A stretch of DNA of 64,000 nucleotides from Streptosporangium sp040640155 (GTDB lineage: Bacteria > Actinomycetota > Actinomycetes > Streptosporangiales > Streptosporangiaceae): assembly GCF_040640155.1 (NCBI RefSeq), contig NZ_JBFABE010000034.1:16677-80676 (forward strand), given 5' to 3'. The notes beneath the pieces are model-generated. The model saw nothing but the letters and a program-made list of their open reading frames with translations. It ran no database searches and was not told the DNA's origin. Of this stretch, positions 41,335 through 51,142 are shown piece by piece. Both the position numbers and the translations under genes were made by a program. The stretch's first letter is position 1, and every line of letters begins with the position of its first letter.

Positions 41335-41925
41335 ATGCCTGCCAAGCGACCACCCGTACCGCTCTCCAGGGAGCGCATCATCGACGCCGCCCTCCACATC
41401 GCCGACGGGCAGGGGCTGCGGCGGCTGACGATGCGGAGACTGGGCGACGCGCTCCAGGTGGAGGCGATGGCCATCTACCACCACCTGCCCCGGGGCAAGG
41501 ACGCCCTGATGGACGCCCTGGCCGAACACGTCACCACGGTCCACGTCGAGCCCGCCGCGACCTGGCAGGAGAGCGCGAGGGCCTGGTGCCGGGCCGGCCG
41601 GGCCGCGCTCAGGGAGCACCCGGGAGTGCTGGCGCTCGCGCTGACCAAGCCCCCCAGGGGGCGGGCCGCGATCGCGATCCGGGAACAGATCGACCAGCTC
41701 GCCGACGCCGGGCTCACCGACGCGCCGGCGGCCGTACGGGCGTTGCGGGCCTACGTCTTCGGGGCGGTGGCGGTGGAGGTGCAGCAGTCGGGGTGGGCCG
41801 AGCCCGCCGACGATGACGACGAGCCGTGGCGCCCCCCGTCGCGGGGAGGGGGCAGTCCCGGCGCGGACGCCGACTTCGAACACGGGCTGGAGGCCCTCCT
41901 GGCCGGGCTGAGCGCACGGGGCTGA
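41335..41925 (+). CDS. TetR family transcriptional regulator
   Basis: 196 residues. The N-terminal helix-turn-helix is canonical: LSRERIIDAALHIADGQGL, RLTMRRLGDALQVEAMAIYH. The C-terminal ligand domain is helical (ESARAWCRAGRAALREHPGV, AVRALRAYVFGAVAVEVQQS) and similar to TetR_C proteins that control efflux or catabolic genes. No ribosome site precedes the start; see the promoter entry. No obvious target gene is adjacent. Confidence 0.9.
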   Translation: MPAKRPPVPLSRERIIDAALHIADGQGLRRLTMRRLGDALQVEAMAIYHHLPRGKDALMDALAEHVTTVHVEPAATWQESARAWCRAGRAALREHPGVLALALTKPPRGRAAIAIREQIDQLADAGLTDAPAAVRALRAYVFGAVAVEVQQSGWAEPADDDDEPWRPPSRGGGSPGADADFEHGLEALLAGLSARG

Positions 41926-42107
41926 GCGCACGGGACCCAGGACACGAGGCCCAGGACACGGGGCCGAGCGCACGGGGCCGAGCACGCCCCGCCCCTCGCA
42001 CCGGGAGATCGGGCACCACCCTTCTCACGCGTCAGGAAGGTGTAACCGATCGTTTACTCTCCGCTCGGCGTGTCGCTCTTGGTTGATTGTCCGTATATCA
42101 GGCATGA

Positions 42108-42123
42108 TGTGTCATAGGTCACA
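42108..42123 (+). promoter_or_regulatory. CRP-like palindrome upstream of the DUF5999 gene
   Basis: TGTGTCATAGGTCACA, one mismatch from TGTGA-N6-TCACA, inside a longer TGATGTG/CACATCA inverted repeat. It is nearly identical to the site at 13288-13303. It lies 281 bp before the DUF5999 start; the interval 41926-42404 holds no other gene that I can support and is AT-richer than average. Confidence 0.5.
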
Positions 42124-42404
42124 TCACCCGGCACGGCTCCAACGGACTGGCCCTCTCCAGCCCACAAACAGTCCTAACGGGCTATGTCGCCAAGGTGCGA
42201 TCGATCGCACACTTGATCTGCTTGATGTACGGGCCTCGTTCTGTTACGGGGACCTGTATGGTCATATGTCAACATTCAGATGCTCGTCCCCCGTCACACG
42301 TGGGAACGGAGACCCATCGGTGACGGTGCCGCCGGATGTCCGATGCCCACTCCATGCCCGATGTGACCCGGGTGAGCCGACACGAGAGATCCGGAGGCAC
42401 GCCG

Positions 42405-42596
42405 ATGTGCCCGCATGAGCCGTCCTGTCCGTCCGCCGACGCGCTGGACCGCGAAGCCGCCCGCACCCTGGCGGCTCACCCCGAGCAGGGATGGAGCCTG
42501 CTCTGCAACGGTGTGGTGCTGTTCGACGACACCGGCGAGCTCCTCCCCGACGGCGCCGTCATCGAGCCGCACCGCCCCCTGGTGGGCGTCGGCTGA
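42405..42596 (+). CDS. DUF5999 family small protein
   Basis: 63 residues. The ATG at 42405 follows CCGGAGG; upstream in-frame starts lack a ribosome site. The sequence is typical of DUF5999, a short actinobacterial family: MCPHEPSCPSADALDREAA, then HPEQGWSLLCNGVVLFDDTG and ELLPDGAVIEPHRPL. Three cysteines and a histidine at the N-terminus (C2, H4, C8) could bind metal. Function is unknown. The long AT-rich leader with a CRP-like site suggests regulated expression. Confidence 0.85.
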   Translation: MCPHEPSCPSADALDREAARTLAAHPEQGWSLLCNGVVLFDDTGELLPDGAVIEPHRPLVGVG

Positions 42597-42747
42597 CGAC
42601 CGGGTCACCCCGGTCGATCACCCGGAGGGGGCCGGTGCACACCGCACCGCACCGCCCCGGCGGATCGTCCCAAAGGCCCGGACCGGCCCGGGCCGCCACG
42701 ACCGCCGCATCGGGTGAGGATCCGGTTCACCCGCGTCACCGGGATCG

Positions 42748-43437
42748 TCACAGATCCCCCGGACCCGGCCCCGGCCGCATCGTCGCGTCGAGCCAGGCGG
42801 CGACCACCTCGCCCACCCTGGCGGGATCCTTCTTGAGGTCGTGCCCCTCCCCCGGCAGTACCACCAGACGGGCGGCGTCCACCGCGTCGGGCACCCCGAA
42901 CGGATCGCGGTCCCCGTTCACCACCAGCACGTCCACCCCGGCCGCGCGCAGTTCCCCGGCGCGGGACCGTTCCGGCTTTCCCGGCGGGTGCAGGGGGAAC
43001 GCCAGCGCCACCACGGCGCGGGCCCCGACCGCCCCGGCCGTACGGCAGGCGACCCTGGCCCCGTTGCTCCGCCCGCCCTGGGCCAGCGGCAGCCCCGGGT
43101 AGCGCCCGCGCAGCTCCGCCACCAGCGCCTCCCACGCCTCGTCCTGCTTGACGGCCGAGCCCGGAGCACGCGCCCCCCGCATCCTGAACGGCTGCAGCAC
43201 CCGCGCGACCGTCCCGCCGATCGCCGTCGTGGCGTCCCGTACGGCCAGCAGATCGCCCGCGTCCACCCCGCCGGCCGAGCCGTGGGTGAGCACGAGCAGG
43301 AAACGCGGGTCGGTCACCTCGTCGATCTCCACCCGCCCCGGGCCGTGCGGGGTCGTGATATCCAGGGACGTCGCCGGAGGGGACGTCCCCCGTGAGGACG
43401 AGGCGTCCTCGAAGGGCTGACTCGCCGACAGGGACAC
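42748..43437 (-). CDS. alpha/beta hydrolase of the KANL3/Tex30-like family
   Basis: 229 residues from a GTG at 43437 (AGGA upstream; a TAGGAC hexamer ends 7 nt before). Features: oxyanion/His motif LVLTHGSAGGVDAGDL, nucleophile serine in QGGRSNGARVACR, acid in VVNGDRDPFGVPDAV, and catalytic histidine in PGEGHDLKKDP. This matches the dienelactone-hydrolase-like 'alpha/beta family hydrolase' group. No signal peptide. The gene is divergent from the small membrane protein at 43493. Confidence 0.85.
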   Translation of the reverse strand: MSLSASQPFEDASSSRGTSPPATSLDITTPHGPGRVEIDEVTDPRFLLVLTHGSAGGVDAGDLLAVRDATTAIGGTVARVLQPFRMRGARAPGSAVKQDEAWEALVAELRGRYPGLPLAQGGRSNGARVACRTAGAVGARAVVALAFPLHPPGKPERSRAGELRAAGVDVLVVNGDRDPFGVPDAVDAARLVVLPGEGHDLKKDPARVGEVVAAWLDATMRPGPGPGDL

Positions 43438-43492
43438 GGATCTCGTCCTAACGACTGATGCGGGACGGGCGTACGGAGGAAACAATCGAGGC

Positions 43493-43876
43493 GTGCAGAA
43501 TCATCAAGATATCCGCCAGGACATGCGTGCCACCATCGAGGCCCGCCGGGACCTCGGCCCGGAGTACGAGACCGCGCTGATCGACTCGTTCGTGTCACGT
43601 CTCGACGCGACCATCGCCCAGCGGGTGCGCGCCGAGATGCACGCCGGATCCCACCCCGGCTTCTACCCGGGGCCCTACGCCGCCGAGGCGCCGAGGGCGC
43701 CGCGCAAGGCCTCGAACCCCTCGGTCACGGTCGCGCTCGGCTCGATGGGCATCGGCATCCCGCTGACCGCCATCGCGGCGGGCGAGGCGGGCACCGTCGG
43801 GCTGCTGCTGGCCTGGGGCGGCATCATCGCGATCAACTTCGCCCACGCCGTGAGCAACTGGCGGGGACGCGGCTGA
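43493..43876 (+). CDS. conserved small membrane protein, 127 residues
   Basis: GTG at 43493. The N-terminal 50 residues are soluble and charged (DIRQDMRATIEARRDLGPEY, LIDSFVSRLDATIAQRV), resembling the conserved 'integral membrane protein' found in many actinobacteria. Two hydrophobic helices follow (VTVALGSMGIGIPLTAIAAG and VGLLLAWGGIIAINFAHAV). Topology suggests a cytoplasmic amphipathic domain and a membrane hairpin. No function is known to me. Confidence 0.75.
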   Translation: MQNHQDIRQDMRATIEARRDLGPEYETALIDSFVSRLDATIAQRVRAEMHAGSHPGFYPGPYAAEAPRAPRKASNPSVTVALGSMGIGIPLTAIAAGEAGTVGLLLAWGGIIAINFAHAVSNWRGRG

Positions 43877-43975
43877 GGCGTCCGGCCCCCGCCGCCCCGT
43901 CCCGGAGCCCGGCTACGGACGTCCCGCCCAAGGCCGGTGCCCGTCCCGGAGGTCCCGCCCGGGCCGGAGCGCGTC

Positions 43976-44785
43976 TCAGGCGTCCCGCTCCAGGCGGAGT
44001 CTGACCTCACCGGCGAGATCGGCGTCGGCGCTGTCGAGGCCGTAACGCCAGACCCGTTCGGCGTCCTCGTCCCGCCCCCTGAGAGGGAGCGTGCGGGCCA
44101 GCAGTTCGATGGCCAGCGCGCCGGTCTCCGTGTCGCCGCCGTCGCCGCCGTCGCCGCCTTCGCCGACCTCCTCGACCGCGGCCGAGAACTCGGCGCACGC
44201 CAGCTCCAGGTGGGCGATGCCGAGCATCACCCTCAGCCTCGCCACCTCGGTCACCCCGGGCACCGAGAGCGCCTCCAGCAGCGCCCGGGCGGCCTCACCG
44301 GGCTCGCCGTCCTCCAGGAACCCCTCCGCCAGCCGCTGCGCCGCGTGGGAGGCGATCTCCGGGTCGGCGGTGGCCAGCGCGTCCCGCAGGGAACGTTCCG
44401 CCTCCCGGGCGTCGGTGGCGAGCCTGGCAAGGGCCATGTGCGCCGGGGGGACGTAGGCGGGGTGGCCGACGCCCAGGGCGGCCTGCCAGGCGGCACGGGC
44501 CTGGTCGGTCAGGCCCTCGCGCTCGAAGCTCCCGGCGAGCAGGCAGGCGGCCTGGGCGGCGAACTCGGGGTGGCCGGTCGCCAGGGCGGTGCGCGCGGCG
44601 GCGCGGGAGCCCGGCACGTCCCCCCGCTCGTCGAGCACGACCGCGAGACCCACCGCCGCCTGGGCGCGATCGGGGTCGTCGGGATCGGCGGCCAGCTCGG
44701 CGAAGATCGTGGCGGCGGCGTCGAGGTCGCCGGACTCGGCCAGTCCTCGCGCGGTGTCCAAGGGACGGGTGTCCACCTCAGGCAT
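43976..44785 (-). CDS. tetratricopeptide-like repeat protein
   Basis: 269 residues. The ATG at 44785 follows GGAAGGA. The protein is built of helix pairs with TPR spacing (ARGLAESGDLDAAATIFAEL, AAVGLAVVLDERGDVPGSRA, AQRLAEGFLEDGEPGEAARA, AIELLARTLPLRGRDEDAER). A GGDGGDGG low-complexity stretch lies near residue 230. Probably a soluble scaffold; partners are unknown. Confidence 0.75.
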   Translation of the reverse strand: MPEVDTRPLDTARGLAESGDLDAAATIFAELAADPDDPDRAQAAVGLAVVLDERGDVPGSRAAARTALATGHPEFAAQAACLLAGSFEREGLTDQARAAWQAALGVGHPAYVPPAHMALARLATDAREAERSLRDALATADPEIASHAAQRLAEGFLEDGEPGEAARALLEALSVPGVTEVARLRVMLGIAHLELACAEFSAAVEEVGEGGDGGDGGDTETGALAIELLARTLPLRGRDEDAERVWRYGLDSADADLAGEVRLRLERDA

Positions 44786-45057
44786 GCAGGGTCCTTCCCG
44801 GATAAGGAGACGCCCCGAGCCTAACGACTCGGGGCACCGTCCGTCCCGGCACATACCGCGCGAATCTGCGGCCCACACGGGGTTCGCGCATGATCGAGAC
44901 GGTACCCGCGCGGGGTTCGCGCACGACCCGGGCGAGACCCGGGCGCGGCCCGCGGCGCTCCCGGGACGCTCCCGGGGCGCCTCCCGGGCCGGGCCGCACG
45001 GGAGCGGCCCGGATCCGCCCGGGACCCGGGCCCTCCCGGATCCCGCGTGGTGAAGGA

Positions 45058-47925
<2,868 letters not shown>

Positions 47926-48004
47926 GGAAAGCCTCCCAGACGGGGTGGAGACCGGCGCCGGGCGCGGGCGTGCGGCCGGAGTCTCCCCCTCTGTCATCAC
48001 GGCT

Positions 48005-48190
48005 GCCGCCGCGACCTGAGAGCTTCACCTGCCCGGGGACGGGAGGCTTGCACCGTCGGTGAGTCACGCCTGGCAGGCGCGCCTGCTTTCCAGAGTTGCC
48101 TCGTCCGTGCGGTACAGGGTGCCTGAGAGATTCCGGGGAGGTTGCTCCTTCGGCGCCCCGGCCGTGCCGGGGTCTCTCCCGCACAGGGTC
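48005..48190 (-). ncRNA. glycine riboswitch (tandem aptamers) controlling gcvP
   Basis: Read on the minus strand. Aptamer 1 (about 48187-48115) has GCGGGAGAG, the core CGCCGAAGGAGCAA and ATCTCTCAGGCA. Aptamer 2 (about 48097-48008) has TCTGGAAAGCAGG, ACCGACGGTGCAAGCC and GAAGCTCTCAGG. These are the conserved P1/P3 pieces of the gcvT-type glycine riboswitch. It ends about 80 nt before the gcvP ATG, with no obvious intrinsic terminator, so control may be at translation. Exact ends are approximate. Confidence 0.93.
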
Positions 48191-48206
48191 AATGGCGAGT
48201 CCGAGT

Positions 48207-48827
48207 TTACCCGGTTCGTCGCGCTCTGCGGCGCCGGGCCAGTTCATCGGCCTGATGATCGCCTAAAGGGCCGGCGCCCGACTCCGCGCGTTCGCCGGGA
48301 AGATCCGCGAGGGAGCCCTCCACCTCCTGCCAGACCCGTCCGAGCGCTATGCCGAAGACCCCCTGGCCGCCCTGGAGGAGGTCGATGACCTCGTCGGGCG
48401 AGGTGCACTCGTAGACGCTCACCCCGTCGCTCATCAGGGTGATCCCCGCGAGGTCGTTGACACCCCGGTCGCGCAGGTGCTGCACGGCGATGCGGATCTG
48501 CTGGAGGGAGACGCCGGTGTCGAGGAGGCGCTTGACGACCTTGAGGACCAGGATGTCGCGGAAGCCGTACAGCCGCTGGGAGCCCGAGCCGTGCGCGGCC
48601 CGCACGGTGGGCTCGACCAGGCCGGTGCGCGCCCAGTAGTCGAGTTGCCGGTAGGTGATCCCGGCCGCGGAACAGGCCGTCGGGCCCCGGTAGCCGAGAT
48701 CGGCGGGTGTGTTCACCGGTTCCCCGTCGAACAGCAGACCCTCTTCACCCGCGCGCTGACGTGCCGACTGGCGCCGTTCCGGGTCATCCTGATCGGCGTT
48801 TCTACCCTCGCCGCTGCTGACCGCCAC
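48207..48827 (-). CDS. MerR family regulator (Rv1830/ResR-type)
   Basis: 206 residues from a GTG at 48827 behind GGAGGTCC. The MerR-type HTH is YRGPTACSAAGITYRQLDYW, ARTGLVEPTVRAAHGSGSQR, LYGFRDILVLKVVKRLLDTG. A C-terminal effector region follows (ITLMSDGVSVYECTSPDEVI). The order FHA, MerR, DUF151, MerR, gcvP matches the mycobacterial garA-Rv1828-Rv1829-Rv1830-gcvB locus, and this gene takes the Rv1830 position. Rv1830 (ResR/McdR) influences growth and division in M. tuberculosis; carrying that role over is inference. Confidence 0.9.
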   Translation of the reverse strand: MAVSSGEGRNADQDDPERRQSARQRAGEEGLLFDGEPVNTPADLGYRGPTACSAAGITYRQLDYWARTGLVEPTVRAAHGSGSQRLYGFRDILVLKVVKRLLDTGVSLQQIRIAVQHLRDRGVNDLAGITLMSDGVSVYECTSPDEVIDLLQGGQGVFGIALGRVWQEVEGSLADLPGERAESGAGPLGDHQADELARRRRARRTG

Positions 48828-48971
48828 GCGGACCTCCGGCTTTCTCTCATCCCACGGCCTGATCTGGGGGTTTACGCACGGCCGTGGGGTTCACTTGCAC
48901 CGTAGGACTGGGGCCAAGTCCAGTCAACGACCCCACCCGGCGCGTCGTGAAGCGTAAATGCACCGAAATTC

Positions 48972-49442
48972 CTACCCCGCGCGGCCGAAGTCCTCCGGCG
49001 TGATCGTGTCAAGGAACTCCCTGAACTTCTCCACCTCGTCCTCCTGGTCGTCGGGAATGATCACTCCCGCCTCCCGGACGACCTCCTCGCTCGCGAAGAT
49101 ACGTGCGCCGGTGCGCAGTGCCAGGGCGATCGAGTCGGAGGGACGCGCGCTCACCTCGACCCCGTTGGAGAAGACCAGGTCGGCGAAGAAGATCCCGTCG
49201 CGCAGGGCGACGATGTTGACCGTGTTCAGCCGGACCCCGAGGCCGTCGAGCACGTCCCGGAACAGGTCATGGGTCAGCGGCCGAGGCGGTGGCTCCTCGG
49301 CCTGGGCCATGGCGATCGCCGTGGCCTCGGTCATGCCGATCCAGATGGGCAGGTAACGCTCCCCCTGCGCCTCCTTCAACAAGACGATCGGCTGGTTGGA
49401 GGGCATCTCGACTCGAACGCCCACGACCTCCATCTGCAACAC
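48972..49442 (-). CDS. bifunctional nuclease domain protein (DUF151; Rv1829-type)
   Basis: 156 residues from a GTG at 49442 (ATG at 49433 is an alternative). The DUF151 core is clear: EMPSNQPIVLLKEAQGERYL, PIWIGMTEATAIAMAQ, RPLTHDLFRDVLDGLG, VSARPSDSIALALRTGA. Plant relatives were reported as nucleases; the bacterial function is unknown. Genomic position between two MerR regulators is conserved in actinobacteria. Confidence 0.93.
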   Translation of the reverse strand: MLQMEVVGVRVEMPSNQPIVLLKEAQGERYLPIWIGMTEATAIAMAQAEEPPPRPLTHDLFRDVLDGLGVRLNTVNIVALRDGIFFADLVFSNGVEVSARPSDSIALALRTGARIFASEEVVREAGVIIPDDQEDEVEKFREFLDTITPEDFGRAG

Positions 49443-49520
49443 GGGCTGCTCCGCTTCGCTGGATTCCGACCGGTTTGTTCAACGTAACACTCGTGGGGGT
49501 ACGAGTGCCTGGTCAGGTTC

Positions 49521-50201
49521 TCACCGGCCCAGTGCCCCACGAACGCCCGAACGCAGGAGTGAGGCGTGCAATTCCAGTAACAGGCCGGAGATCTCCCTGG
49601 CCGTCTCGTCGGCCTGGTCGATCGCACCAGGCCCGCGGCGGCGCAGCAGGGGCGCCACGGCCTGCTCCACCAGCCCGGCCTCACGTTCCGCGGCGGCCCT
49701 GACGGCCCGCAGGTGGCGGGCGCGCAGGCCGAAGGCGGCCAGGGCGCCGACGCTGCGGGCCACGGCGAGCGCCTCGGCGTCGTAGTAGCGGGCCACGGCT
49801 GCCAGCAGCCCGTAGTCCTCCAGCTCGGCGAGGGTGTCCTCGTCGAGCTCGGCGGCGCGCAGCAGCTCGTCACGGGTGAGGCGGACCTCTCCGGGCCCCT
49901 CGCCGGGGACGGCCCGCGGCGGGGCCGGGGGGCGCTCCTCGCGGTCGGCGGCCTCCAGCCGGTCCTTGATCACCCGCAGCGGCAGGTAGCGGTCCCGCTG
50001 CTCGCTGAGGATGTAGCGGAGCCGCTCGACGTCGGCGTAGGTGAACTTGCGGTACCCGGAGGGACTGCGCTCCGGTTCGATCAGCCCCTCGCCCTCCAGG
50101 AAGCGAATCTTGGAGATGCTGACATCGGGGAACTCGCCCTGCAGGAGGGCGAGCACCTCCCCGATGCTCATGTGCGCACGAGCGGCCTGCGAGCTCATCA
50201 T
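49521..50201 (-). CDS. MerR family regulator (Rv1828-type)
   Basis: 226 residues. The ATG at 50201 overlaps the stop of the FHA gene (ATGA), with GGAGG immediately upstream. The MerR HTH is MSIGEVLALLQGEFPDVSIS, KIRFLEGEGLIEPERSPSGY, RKFTYADVERLRYILSEQRD, close to mycobacterial Rv1828. The C-terminal 100 residues are helical and lack the cysteines of metal-sensing MerR proteins. Confidence 0.92.
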   Translation of the reverse strand: MMSSQAARAHMSIGEVLALLQGEFPDVSISKIRFLEGEGLIEPERSPSGYRKFTYADVERLRYILSEQRDRYLPLRVIKDRLEAADREERPPAPPRAVPGEGPGEVRLTRDELLRAAELDEDTLAELEDYGLLAAVARYYDAEALAVARSVGALAAFGLRARHLRAVRAAAEREAGLVEQAVAPLLRRRGPGAIDQADETAREISGLLLELHASLLRSGVRGALGR

Positions 50202-50710
50202 CCTCCAGCGGCGCCGCGGGTGAGGAAGACGAGGCGGAACTTGCCGATCTGCACCTCGTCGCCGCCGTAGAGCGGGACCTCCTCGATGCGCTCCCGGTTC
50301 ACGTACGTGCCGTTCAGGCTACCGACGTCACGGACGGTGAAGACCCCGCCGCCGCGCCGGTAGAACTCCACGTGGCGGCGCGAGACCGTGATGTCGTCGA
50401 GGAAGATGTCGCTCTCGGGATGGCGGCCCACGGTGGTGAGGTCGCTGTCGAGCAGGAACCGGCTGCCGGCGTTGGGGCCGCGCATCGCCACCAGCAACGC
50501 GCTGCCGGGAGGCAACTGCTCCACGGCCTGCCGTTCGGCGAGAAGCGTCTCCCCGGTCTCCGCCTCGTAGGCCTCGATCCCGGAGAGGGAGATCGTCGAC
50601 GTGCTGTCTCCGGGTGTGTCGGACCTGGTAAGCGGCGACCCGCATCGGGAACAGAAACGGGCATCCTCAGGGTTGGCATGACCGCACTGCGTGCAGTAGA
50701 CGCTCGGCAT
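50198..50710 (-). CDS. garA: zinc-ribbon plus FHA domain protein (GarA/OdhI-like)
   Basis: 170 residues from the ATG at 50710 (GGAGG about 12 nt upstream). Residues 4-27 are a four-cysteine zinc ribbon (CTQCGHANPEDARFCSRCG). Residues about 80-160 are an FHA domain (TTVGRHPESDIFLDDITVSR, RHVEFYRR, VRDVGSLNGTYVN). GarA/OdhI proteins inhibit 2-oxoglutarate dehydrogenase and regulate glutamate metabolism after phosphorylation of an N-terminal ETT motif. Here that motif is not evident, though TSTIS (about residues 37-41) offers candidate sites. First gene of the FHA-MerR-DUF151-MerR group. Confidence 0.88.
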   Translation of the reverse strand: MPSVYCTQCGHANPEDARFCSRCGSPLTRSDTPGDSTSTISLSGIEAYEAETGETLLAERQAVEQLPPGSALLVAMRGPNAGSRFLLDSDLTTVGRHPESDIFLDDITVSRRHVEFYRRGGGVFTVRDVGSLNGTYVNRERIEEVPLYGGDEVQIGKFRLVFLTRGAAGG

Positions 50711-50812
50711 CGATCGGCTCGGCCTCCTACCGCGAAGACGCGGCAACGGTGCTCAGTGATGCGCGCCTCGCTTCTTCGCTTCTCAAGGGATTTCTCAGAC
50801 TGCGAATGCCGC

Positions 50813-50841
50813 AACATACAGTGATGAGACGCGAAGGTCAA
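50813..50841 (-). promoter_or_regulatory. sigma-70 promoter of the FHA-MerR-DUF151-MerR operon
   Basis: Minus-strand TTGACC (50841-50836), 17-bp spacer, TATGTT (50818-50813). This is among the best promoter matches in the window. It implies a leader of about 95 nt before the FHA gene. Confidence 0.6.
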
Positions 50842-51142
50842 GGTTGACGCTGAACCGCGGGTACGGTCGGTGACAAAGTTACAGCGGGGTACGTCCCCGG
50901 TCCATGGTGCCGCGCTGTGTTTGTCGCATTCGCTCGGTCCATTACGCCCGACAAAGTCCTCAATGCGCTTCATATCCTTTTTTAGGGTTTCCGGGAGGGA
51001 GACCGGCTCGCGGGAGGACGAGCCCCGGGGAGACCCGCCCCCGGGGAGACCGGCCCCCGGGAGGGCCTGCCGTGGGATCACCCCTGAGGAGTCCGGTCCG
51101 CACGGGGGCCGGCTCCCGGGGAGACCGCCGTGCCGGGGGTCG
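50842..51142. other. intergenic region, nothing supported
   Basis: About 300 bp between the FHA operon promoter and the end of the guanylyltransferase gene. It holds irregular GGGGAGACCGGC-type repeats (51005-51065) that could fold, but no convincing gene or clean terminator. Confidence 0.4.
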
